A model generated the notes under the pieces. That model was not told the DNA's origin and ran no database searches. It saw nothing but the letters and a program-made list of their open reading frames with translations. A stretch of DNA of 12,331 nucleotides from an uncultured Duganella sp. (GTDB lineage: Bacteria > Pseudomonadota > Gammaproteobacteria > Burkholderiales > Burkholderiaceae): assembly GCA_946482635.1 (NCBI GenBank), contig CAMLSG010000163.1, forward strand, positions 1-12,331, read 5' to 3'. A program made the position numbers and the translations under genes. The first letter of the stretch is position 1, and each line of letters opens with the position of its first letter. Of the stretch, positions 6,545 to 12,331 are shown piece by piece.

Positions 6545-6577
6545 CGCAAACAAATCAATAACTTATGTAAGAAGCAT

Positions 6578-7468
6578 TTACCAGTTGTAAAGTTTTCCGA
6601 CAGAAAGTCGCCAGTCCAGGTTGACTCCCAGGCTGGCAAGAACGATCAGGGCAAAGCCAGCTACTTGCCACCCGCCGATCAGGTGGCCGTAGACCACATA
6701 GTCCCAGCACACCGCCGCAGCGGGATAGATGAACGTCAGGACCGCAATCGCCGCCGTCTCCATGCGCGGCGTGGCGCCGTAGATCATGACGTAGGCGATC
6801 GCCGTCGGCACCAGGCCCAGGGTGCCCAGCCAACCCCATTGCGCGGCGCTCAGGCCTTCCGCCGGAATGGTGCTGAAAGCGCCCAGCAGCAGCGCCCCGG
6901 TCATGCAATGCACCAGGGCAGTCAAATGCGGCGGGGTGCCGCGCATCGACTTGGTGGTCAGGGTCACGCCGGCATAGGCCAGGGCGCCGGTCAGGGTGCT
7001 GCCGATGCCGAGCAGGTAATTGGCGTCCATCGGTTCATCGAAACGCACGCCGCACGCCAGCGCCAGGCCGCCGAAGCCCACTGCCACCCAGGCCAGCTTG
7101 TTGGCCGCCAGCCGCTCGCGCAATAGGAGGGCGCCAAGCAGCAGCACCATGAAGGGCTGCACGTGAAAAACGATGGTGGCGACAGCGATGCCGATGCGGC
7201 GGATGGCCTCGAAGAAAGTGACCCAGTTAATCACCATCAGCACGCCGCTGAAGGCCGCCAGCCCAAACGCGCGCCGCGGCATATTGGCACGCCTGAACAT
7301 GCCTTTCCAGGCGCAGTAAAGCGCCAGCGCCACGGCGCCGATAGCGCAGCGGAAGAATACGGTAGTGACCGGATCGAGGCCCGCCTCCTGGACGTAGATG
7401 CCCAGGGTGCTCAGCATGAGCATGGCGATGATGTAGGTAAGGACGGGATGGCGCATTGCGCTCATCAT
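6578..7468 (-). CDS. EamA-family (DMT superfamily) transporter
   Basis: A polytopic inner-membrane protein of 296 residues with about ten predicted membrane helices in two homologous halves, typical of the 10-TMS EamA/RhaT drug/metabolite transporter group. Recognisable features include the early LDPVTTVFFRCAIGAVAL segment, the charged RRIGIAVATIVFHVQPF segment in the first half, and in the second half the LGLVPTAIAYVMIYGA and TFIYPAAAVCWDYVVYGH segments that mark EamA repeats. The usual role is efflux of amino acids or other small metabolites; the substrate is unknown. The start is uncertain: ATGs at 7468, 7465 and 7456 all precede the first helix and none has a strong ribosome-binding site; a TTG at 7516 is also in frame but would give an arginine-rich extension. 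It lies about 50 bp after the small binding-protein gene on the same strand and may be cotranscribed. Confidence 0.9.
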   Translation of the reverse strand: MMSAMRHPVLTYIIAMLMLSTLGIYVQEAGLDPVTTVFFRCAIGAVALALYCAWKGMFRRANMPRRAFGLAAFSGVLMVINWVTFFEAIRRIGIAVATIVFHVQPFMVLLLGALLLRERLAANKLAWVAVGFGGLALACGVRFDEPMDANYLLGIGSTLTGALAYAGVTLTTKSMRGTPPHLTALVHCMTGALLLGAFSTIPAEGLSAAQWGWLGTLGLVPTAIAYVMIYGATPRMETAAIAVLTFIYPAAAVCWDYVVYGHLIGGWQVAGFALIVLASLGVNLDWRLSVGKLYNW

Positions 7469-7517
7469 CGCACGAGCGGCAGCATCGCGGCGGGCGGGCC
7501 GCCGCGATTGTGCCAAT

Positions 7518-7925
7518 TTACTGCACTGTGAGGATGACCTTGACGCTGTCGTCGACGGCGGACTTCTCGATATAGCCGATGGCCTGGACGTCGGCGGCCA
7601 CGGCTTTCTTCACTTCAGCGCTGGAGCCGTATTCCTTGGGCGCCGTGCCCTTGCCGGTAAACACCAGCTTCGACCACTGCGCCTTGACCTGGGCGCTGTC
7701 CTTGCCCAGCACCTTCTGGCTGAACTCATTGCGCAGCGGGCCTTCGGTGTGTTCGATCGGCGTGAACAGGGTTGATTTGCCGAGGAAGAATTGGGCCGCC
7801 TGCTCGCTGAACATGCGCGAGGCCGGATTCTTCGCATTCACGATCACCACAATTTCGGCTGCCAGCGCGGGCAGGGCGGCACACATCATCGCTGCGGCAA
7901 GCAGCGGCTTGATTCGCTTGTCCAT
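7518..7925 (-). CDS. small periplasmic PstS-like (PBP-like) substrate-binding protein
   Basis: A 135-residue protein with a signal peptide (residues 1-23, ending ALPALAA). The mature part resembles one lobe of phosphate-binding PstS/PBP-like proteins: AAQFFLGKSTLF, then R65 and F68 before KVLGKD, a WSKLVFTGKG segment (84-93) and a terminal AIGYIEKSAV. Such proteins are usually labelled phosphate ABC transporter substrate-binding protein, but at 135 residues it is less than half of PstS and no Pst permease or ATPase is nearby, so a transport role is not shown. A strong Shine-Dalgarno GAGGAGG lies just before ATG 7925, partly inside the end of the porin gene, which stops 10 bp upstream; the two are clearly cotranscribed. 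This suggests a porin and binding-protein pair acting on the same solute or on an envelope function. Confidence 0.85.
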   Translation of the reverse strand: MDKRIKPLLAAAMMCAALPALAAEIVVIVNAKNPASRMFSEQAAQFFLGKSTLFTPIEHTEGPLRNEFSQKVLGKDSAQVKAQWSKLVFTGKGTAPKEYGSSAEVKKAVAADVQAIGYIEKSAVDDSVKVILTVQ

Positions 7926-7935
7926 GGCTGCCTCC

Positions 7936-9144
7936 TCAGAACACGAAGTCGAGTGCTACGGCATACACGTTCACCGGCCCCTGGAAGCCCGGCGCGGGAT
8001 TGATGAAGGCGCCTGCCCCATCCTTGGGCTTGATGTGGTCGACCTGGACTTTCAAGGCCAGCGATTTGTAGAAGTCCCAGCGCATGCCTATCGCATCCGA
8101 CGATTGCAGCGCGGCTTTCGCCAGACCGGCCGGCCCGTTGATGGCGAAAGTGATCGGGGCCAGGGGGCCGGAGGTCGGCATGCCCGCCACGCTGCGCGGC
8201 GATTTCTGCGTGATGTTGCCGTGGTAGTAGTAGGGCAGGAATTTGCCGAAGCGGTAGCCGGCCATGGCGTACCAGGAATTGGTGTCCTGCACCAGCAGCG
8301 TATCGGTGCGGCGCATCGCGTATTCGGCTTGCAGCACCACGTTCTTCCAGTCCATCGTTCCGCCGACGGAGGTAAAAGTGCCTTTCACGTCTCGCGCCGG
8401 CATCATGTCGGCCACGGTCCCGAGCCCGACAGTGCGCAGCGTGGTAAGCAGCCCGGCCAGGGTGGGATTGTCGACCAGGCTGAAGTCGGCCTGGGCGCGG
8501 CCGAAGCGCAGCGTGAACGGGCCGTTTTCGGCCACCACGTGCAGCATGATCGCCTTGCGGAATTCGATGGTCTGCGACGGCAGGTCGACGTCGGCGCGGC
8601 CCGTGCCCAGTTGCACGCTCAGCGAGGTATCGCCGAAACTGTGCTGGTACAGCAGGTCGGCGCCGTCGAAGGAGTCGAGCGTGACCTGGCGATAGACTTC
8701 GGCCGGCGGGCGCAGCATGGTGTTGGCGTAGCCCACGTTGCGGAAGTCGGAAATCATGTAGATCGGCGCGCCCATGCGCCCGACCCGCACGCTGAAGTCA
8801 TCGTTGATCTTGAACTTGGCAAAGGCCCATGCGGCCTGGGCGCGGTAATGGTCGATGGCATCCTTGCGCACCAGGCCCTGGCCGGTGAACGAAATCATGT
8901 CGTTGACCTTGATCGTGGCCTGGATGCCGAAGTTCGAATCGACCCCGGTGCGCCAATCCTTCTTCACGCCGGAAGCCTGGTTGGGCCGGATGAACTCTGC
9001 GTCGTTGGTGTCGGTGGAGGTGAGGGCGGCGGTGCCGAAGCCGCTGATGGTGACGGTAGGGCCTGATTCCTGGGCGCCTGCCTGGATGGCGAAACTGGCT
9101 GCTGAAAGCGCGGCTAGCGCGCTGCACATTCTTTTCATCGTCAT
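7936..9144 (-). CDS. outer-membrane porin-like beta-barrel protein
   Basis: A 402-residue protein with a signal peptide of about 24 residues (ending QAGA) and a mature part starting with a beta-strand VTISGFGTAAL, as in porins. It has alternating amphipathic strands throughout, for example FSVRVGRMGAPIYM, DTSLSVQLGTG and FTLRFGRAQADF, and ends in VYAVALDFVF with a terminal phenylalanine, the signal used by the BAM machinery for outer-membrane insertion. It probably forms a diffusion channel; specificity is unknown. I chose ATG 9144 because a GGGAGAG ribosome-binding site precedes it; ATG 9138 is an alternative, and a TTG at 9174 would place extra residues before the signal peptide. It is the first gene of the porin, binding-protein and perhaps EamA cluster. 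The gap 9145-9243 must contain its promoter, but I see no convincing -35/-10 pair. Confidence 0.85.
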   Translation of the reverse strand: MTMKRMCSALAALSAASFAIQAGAQESGPTVTISGFGTAALTSTDTNDAEFIRPNQASGVKKDWRTGVDSNFGIQATIKVNDMISFTGQGLVRKDAIDHYRAQAAWAFAKFKINDDFSVRVGRMGAPIYMISDFRNVGYANTMLRPPAEVYRQVTLDSFDGADLLYQHSFGDTSLSVQLGTGRADVDLPSQTIEFRKAIMLHVVAENGPFTLRFGRAQADFSLVDNPTLAGLLTTLRTVGLGTVADMMPARDVKGTFTSVGGTMDWKNVVLQAEYAMRRTDTLLVQDTNSWYAMAGYRFGKFLPYYYHGNITQKSPRSVAGMPTSGPLAPITFAINGPAGLAKAALQSSDAIGMRWDFYKSLALKVQVDHIKPKDGAGAFINPAPGFQGPVNVYAVALDFVF

Positions 9145-9243
9145 GCTCTCTCCCGTTATTAGTGGTATGAACAAGCTGACTACGGGGCCAAGTGTTACAG
9201 ATTGCCGGCAGCCCCGCTACTTTTCGTGGTAGGCGCGCAACAA

Positions 9244-9270
9244 TAAAAAAAGCCCGCGGTTGCGGGCTTT
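9244..9270 (-). terminator. intrinsic terminator of the amino-acid permease gene
   Basis: A perfect 9-bp stem AAAGCCCGC (9249-9257), loop GGTT, GCGGGCTTT (9262-9270). On the minus strand it is followed by a run of T then ATTG, about 20 bp past the permease stop codon. There is no comparable T-run on the plus strand. Confidence 0.92.
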
Positions 9271-9289
9271 CATGGGGAGAGCTTGCAGC

Positions 9290-10687
9290 TTACTTCGCTT
9301 TGCCGAGTTCGGAGCGGTGGCGCGAGTAGCCGAAATACACCACCAGGCCGATGGCCAGCCAGATGCCGAAGGCCAGCCAGGTAATGGCCGACAGGAAGGC
9401 CATCAGCGCCAGGCAGAAGGCGACAGCCAGGCCTGGAACGACCGGCACGCCAGGGCAGCGGAAGGCGCGGTGCAGGTCTGGGCGCTTCTTGCGCATGATG
9501 ATCACGGCGATCGACACCAGGCAGAAGGCAGCCAGGGTGCCCATGTTGACCAGCTCGGCCAGCACGTTCAGCGGCACCAGGGCAGCGATGAAGCCGAAGA
9601 TCAGGCCGACCATCCAGGTGGCGAAGAACGGGGTGTGGTATTTCGGGTGCACCTGGGACAGCTTCTTGGGCAGCAGGCCGTCGCGCGACATGGCGAAGAT
9701 GATGCGGGTCTGGCCGTAGGCCATCACCAGGATCACGGTGGTCATGCCGAGGATGGCGCCCAGCGATACCCAGCCGGCGAACCAGTTTTCACCGGCGTAT
9801 TGCAGTGCCAGCGACACAGGGTGGTCAACGCCCAGGAATTGCTGGTAAGGGACGATGCCGGTCATGATGCCGGCCACGATCACGTACAGGATGGTGCAGA
9901 CGGCCAGCGAACCGATAATGCCGATCGGCAGGTCGCGCTCCGGACGCTTCACTTCTTCGGCGGCGGAGGTCACGGCGTCGAAGCCGATGAAGGCGAAGAA
10001 CACCAGTGCCGCGGCGCTCATCACGCCGGAAGGGCCGAATGGCATGAATGGCTGCCAGTTGGCAGGCTGCACGTGGCCGGCGCCGACGGCGATGAACAGG
10101 ATCACCACGCCGATCTTGATGACGACCATGATGTTGTTCACGCGGGCCGATTCACGCACGCCCCAGCCGAGCATGGCGGTCAGCACGATCATGATCAGGA
10201 AAGCCGGCAGGTTGAAGACGGTGGCCACGCCTGGCACGGCGCCCGGTGCGGCGGTCAGCGCGGTGGGCAGGTGGATGCCGATGCCGGCAATCAGCGACTG
10301 GAAGTAGCCTGACCAGGCCACCGACACGGCGGAAGTAGCCAGGCCATATTCGAGCATCAGGTCCCAGCCGATCATCCAGGCCACCAGCTCGCCCAGGGTG
10401 GCGTAGCTATAGGTGTAGATGGAGCCGGCAACCGGAACGGTCGAGGCGAATTCGGCGTAGCACAGGGCGGCGAAACCGCAGGCCAGTGCTGCGACAACGA
10501 AGGAAATCGTCAGGGCCGGGCCAGCGGTCAATGCGCCGGTGCCGGTCAAGACGAAGATGCCGGTACCGACGATGGCGCCAATGCCCATCAGCACCAGGTC
10601 CATTGGACCCAGCACTTTCTGCAGGCCGCCCGGGGTACGGGTGGCTGCTACCATGTCGTCCAGGTTCTTGGTCCTAAAAATGCTCAC
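9290..10687 (-). CDS. APC-family amino-acid permease (cationic amino acid/YhdG-YfnA type)
   Basis: A 465-residue inner-membrane transporter with about twelve helices. The first helix holds GIGAIVGTGIFVLTG (residues 35-49), the backbone-exposed substrate motif of the APC superfamily, and the middle holds FFAFIGFDAVTSAAEEVKRP, typical of the bacterial CAT-like (GkApcT, YfnA, YhdG) group. The later segments GQTRIIFAMSRDGLLP and FRCPGVPVVP are also family signatures. It should import amino acids driven by the proton gradient; substrate choice cannot be read. The start is GTG 10687, giving MSIFRTKNLDDM, with GGAGAG five bases upstream; the frame continues open further upstream, but that part lacks membrane-protein character. 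It has its own terminator and is divergent from the secreted protein at 10821 across a 133-bp gap. Confidence 0.93.
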   Translation of the reverse strand: MSIFRTKNLDDMVAATRTPGGLQKVLGPMDLVLMGIGAIVGTGIFVLTGTGALTAGPALTISFVVAALACGFAALCYAEFASTVPVAGSIYTYSYATLGELVAWMIGWDLMLEYGLATSAVSVAWSGYFQSLIAGIGIHLPTALTAAPGAVPGVATVFNLPAFLIMIVLTAMLGWGVRESARVNNIMVVIKIGVVILFIAVGAGHVQPANWQPFMPFGPSGVMSAAALVFFAFIGFDAVTSAAEEVKRPERDLPIGIIGSLAVCTILYVIVAGIMTGIVPYQQFLGVDHPVSLALQYAGENWFAGWVSLGAILGMTTVILVMAYGQTRIIFAMSRDGLLPKKLSQVHPKYHTPFFATWMVGLIFGFIAALVPLNVLAELVNMGTLAAFCLVSIAVIIMRKKRPDLHRAFRCPGVPVVPGLAVAFCLALMAFLSAITWLAFGIWLAIGLVVYFGYSRHRSELGKAK

Positions 10688-10820
10688 TTGTCTCTCCAAT
10701 ATCTTCTCTTTTGGGATCGCCAAAAAAAGGCTGCCGCATATTAGCACACGGGTTTGCGGGAGGATGTTGTAGGATTGTAAATCTGAATTGTTTGTTGCCA
10801 GAAAAGTCCTTGCCCCACAG

Positions 10821-11249
10821 ATGAAATATATGATACTCGCCGCAGCAGCCGCTGCGACCACTTTCGCCAGCGCCGCCTTCGCCCAGCCGATGCCGCCGCA
10901 GCCCGATACCCCAGCTTATAAAGCCTGCATGGCGGAAGAGGGCGAATTGCGTCCCCAGCGCCAGGCCCTGGCGCGCCGCTTCCATGAGCACGCGGCTGCA
11001 CTCGAGCGCATTTCGGCCGAACTGTCGGCGCACGATGCGGCGTCGGCCCAGGTCAATCGTACCGACAGTGCTGCGGTCGCAGCCTACAATGCCAGGCAGG
11101 ACGAATTGAATGCGCGCGCTGCCAGCCTGAATACCGAGGGCGCCAGCCTGGAAAAGGAGCTGCATGCCTTCAATGCGCGCGTCGCCGCCGGTAATATCCG
11201 TTGCGGGAATATCCTCGCGCCCTACAAAGTCCGCAGGAAGGAGAAATAA
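10821..11249 (+). CDS. secreted alpha-helical two-cysteine protein, function unknown
   Basis: A 142-residue protein with a signal peptide (residues 1-21, ending AAFA) and a mature region rich in Ala, Glu, Arg and Gln from about residue 40 to 122, very likely a helical or coiled-coil hairpin. Two cysteines flank it (C36 in YKACMAEE and C128 in IRCGN), positioned so that a disulfide could tie the two ends of the hairpin together. A basic tail (KVRRKEK) ends the protein. I do not recognise a named family. ATG 10821 is chosen because it starts the signal peptide; ATG 10830 is possible. No clear Shine-Dalgarno is present. The TAA stop overlaps the ATG of the DUF5329-like gene (TAATG), so the two are translationally coupled and may act together in the periplasm. 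Confidence 0.75.
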   Translation: MKYMILAAAAAATTFASAAFAQPMPPQPDTPAYKACMAEEGELRPQRQALARRFHEHAAALERISAELSAHDAASAQVNRTDSAAVAAYNARQDELNARAASLNTEGASLEKELHAFNARVAAGNIRCGNILAPYKVRRKEK

Positions 11250-11608
11250 TGCGCATGATCCTCGCACTTGTACTCGCGCTGGCCGCTGCCGGCGCCCAGG
11301 CCGCGCCGCTGCCTGCACCGGCCCGCGCCGAAGTCGATGCGCTGCTCACCCGCCTGCAGTCGTCCGGTTGCCAGTTCAATCGCAACGGTAGCTGGTACAA
11401 CGGCGCCGACGCCAAAACCCATCTGTTGCGCAAGCTGGAGTACCTGGAGAAGAAAGACCTGGTCAAGAACGCCGAGCAGTTCATCGACCTCGGCGCCAGT
11501 TCCAGCAGTTCGAGCGGCAAGCCTTACATGGTCAAATGCGGTACGGCTGCGCCGGTGGAAAGCAAGGCCTGGCTGGGCGCCGAACTCAAGGCCATCCGCG
11601 CGCACTGA
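11249..11608 (+). CDS. DUF5329-like secreted protein
   Basis: A 119-residue protein with an 18-residue signal peptide (ending GAQA). The mature part matches my memory of DUF5329: ALLTRLQSSGCQFNRNGSWY (residues 31-50), then AKTHLLRKLEYLEKK, then NAEQFIDLGAS, a run of serines (84-89) and KPYMVKC (91-97). Two cysteines (C41 and C97) lie next to conserved motifs and may pair. The family has no known function. A good Shine-Dalgarno (GGAAGGAG, about 11236-11243) sits inside the end of the upstream gene, and the ATG overlaps its stop. It probably forms a small operon with the helical protein. Confidence 0.82.
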   Translation: MRMILALVLALAAAGAQAAPLPAPARAEVDALLTRLQSSGCQFNRNGSWYNGADAKTHLLRKLEYLEKKDLVKNAEQFIDLGASSSSSSGKPYMVKCGTAAPVESKAWLGAELKAIRAH

Positions 11609-11650
11609 CTATGAAGCTGGCGGTATAGTGAGCCAGGAGGTAAGCCCGCC

Positions 11651-12289
11651 ATGCACCATGAAACAGCCAGCATTCCTACCCCGGCCGGTGAAGTGGAAGG
11701 CACGCTCGACCTGCCAACGGGCGCGACAGGCGTGGTCCTGTTCGCCCATGGCAGTGGCAGCAGCCGCTTCAGTCCCCGCAATAATTTCGTCGCCGGCGCC
11801 TTGCGCACTGCCGGCATCGGCACTTTGCTGATGGACTTGCTCACGCCGGCAGAGGACGATGTCTACCGCACCCGTTTCAATATCGGCCTGCTGACCGAGC
11901 GCCTCGGGCTGGCGGCCGACTGGCTGGCCGCTTCCCAGGCTGCGCGCGGCCTGCCGCTTGGCCTGTTTGGCGCCAGCACCGGCGCCGCCGCCGCCTTGCA
12001 GCTTGCCGCAGAGCGCAGGGAAGGCGTGGCAGCCGTGGTTTCGCGCGGAGGCCGGCCGGACCTGACCGGCCAGGTGGCGCTGGCGCGCGTCGCTGCGCCA
12101 ACCCTGTTCATCGTCGGCGGCCGCGACGAGGGCGTCATCGAACTCAACGAATCTGCCTTCCTTAATCTTCATTGCAAAAAACGCATCGACATCGTGCCTG
12201 GAGCAACCCATCTGTTCGAGGAACCGGGGGCGCTGGAAGAAGTCGCACGCCTGGCGCGCGACTGGTTCACTCAGCACCTTTCATCATGA
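11651..12289 (+). CDS. alpha/beta hydrolase, dienelactone-hydrolase type
   Basis: A 212-residue cytosolic alpha/beta hydrolase. The nucleophile elbow is GASTG with S109, the acid is D159 in VGGRDEGV and the histidine is H187 in GATHLFEEPG, giving a complete triad; an HGSGSSR segment (33-39) provides the oxyanion hole. The compact size, the SRGGRPDL segment after the elbow and the HLFEEPGALEEVA ending are typical of small dienelactone-hydrolase-like proteins that are often found alone or fused to phosphoribosyltransferase domains; here there is no fusion. It should hydrolyse an ester or lactone; the substrate is unknown. AGGAGGT (11635-11641) precedes ATG 11651. A TATAGT box at 11624-11629 could be a -10, but no -35 is evident, so it may instead be read through from the DUF5329-like gene 42 bp upstream. 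Confidence 0.9.
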   Translation: MHHETASIPTPAGEVEGTLDLPTGATGVVLFAHGSGSSRFSPRNNFVAGALRTAGIGTLLMDLLTPAEDDVYRTRFNIGLLTERLGLAADWLAASQAARGLPLGLFGASTGAAAALQLAAERREGVAAVVSRGGRPDLTGQVALARVAAPTLFIVGGRDEGVIELNESAFLNLHCKKRIDIVPGATHLFEEPGALEEVARLARDWFTQHLSS

Positions 12290-12308
12290 ATGGTGAGGAA
12301 TGGTGAGA

Positions 12309-12331
12309 ATGCGCGCATTTTTAACCCCATC
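12309..12331 (+). CDS. possible start of a further gene, cut by window end
   Basis: ATG 12309 begins an open frame reading MRAFLTP up to the window end, and ATG 12300 is in the same frame. GAGG at 12295-12298 could serve as ribosome-binding site for 12309. The ten-base unit GAATGGTGAG occurs twice in tandem at 12288-12307, spanning the hydrolase stop. Only seven codons are visible, so this is a weak call. Confidence 0.3.

Noticed and set aside
7579..9066. Long plus-strand open frame (495 codons) antisense to porin and binding protein
   Set aside because: It is a GC-driven shadow: the minus genes have signal peptides, ribosome-binding sites and a beta-barrel ending; the plus frame crosses both genes without a domain.
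9260..10312. Plus-strand open frame (350 codons) antisense to the APC permease
   Set aside because: It is rich in His, Asp, Gly and Gln, as expected for the complement of hydrophobic membrane helices; there are no family motifs.
10688..10861. N-terminal extension of the amino-acid permease to 523 residues
   Set aside because: The extension has no membrane-protein or family character, overlaps the divergent gene's start region, and GTG 10687 has a good ribosome-binding site right at the family's usual N-terminus.
12288..12307. Tandem 10-bp repeat GAATGGTGAG x2 as a regulatory iteron
   Set aside because: Only two copies, at a gene junction, with one overlapping the stop codon; too little to claim a function.

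Overview
The window looks like a chromosomal stretch of a high-GC betaproteobacterium of the Oxalobacteraceae type (Massilia, Duganella or Janthinobacterium relatives). The basis is protein character: a DUF5329-like secreted protein, a PEP-CTERM protein, a small PstS-like protein paired with a porin, and Burkholderiales-like housekeeping enzymes. No database search was possible, so taxonomy is inference. There are no rRNA, tRNA, CRISPR, phage or full insertion-sequence signatures.

Left part, plus strand (1-3075): the 3' part of a zinc-independent MDR/CurA-type NADPH oxidoreductase; a small secreted four-cysteine protein overlapping a GNAT acetyltransferase through a TAATG junction; an exonuclease III-family AP endonuclease; and an ExbD/TolR protein with no ExbB partner, behind its own likely promoter. 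Just after exbD lies a 134-bp element with perfect 18-bp inverted ends that folds almost entirely into one long imperfect hairpin. It resembles a MITE or a RAYT-type repeat.

Middle (3216-6544): a secreted subtilisin-like S8 protease with I9-like propeptide and PA insert runs on the minus strand. It has a clear intrinsic terminator and a LacI/PurR-like palindrome in its upstream region. A 2OG-Fe(II) oxygenase with an HxE rather than HxD metal motif is divergent from it. Next comes a minus-strand PEP-CTERM exported protein preceded by a near-consensus sigma-54 (-24/-12) promoter, which fits RpoN/PrsR-type control of PEP-CTERM genes.

Right part: a minus-strand cluster of porin, small periplasmic PstS-like binding protein and EamA/DMT exporter (9144 to 6578), probably one transcript. 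Then an APC-family amino-acid permease on the minus strand with its own terminator and a GTG start. Divergent from it on the plus strand are a secreted helical two-cysteine protein, a DUF5329-like secreted protein (again a TAATG junction), and a small alpha/beta hydrolase of dienelactone-hydrolase type. The last bases may hold the start of a further gene.

Overall this is mostly ordinary chromosomal content with a strong cell-envelope and secretion theme. The signals most worth a second look are the sigma-54 promoter of the PEP-CTERM gene, the 134-bp hairpin element, and the palindrome upstream of the protease. I did not find a convincing new multi-gene system.
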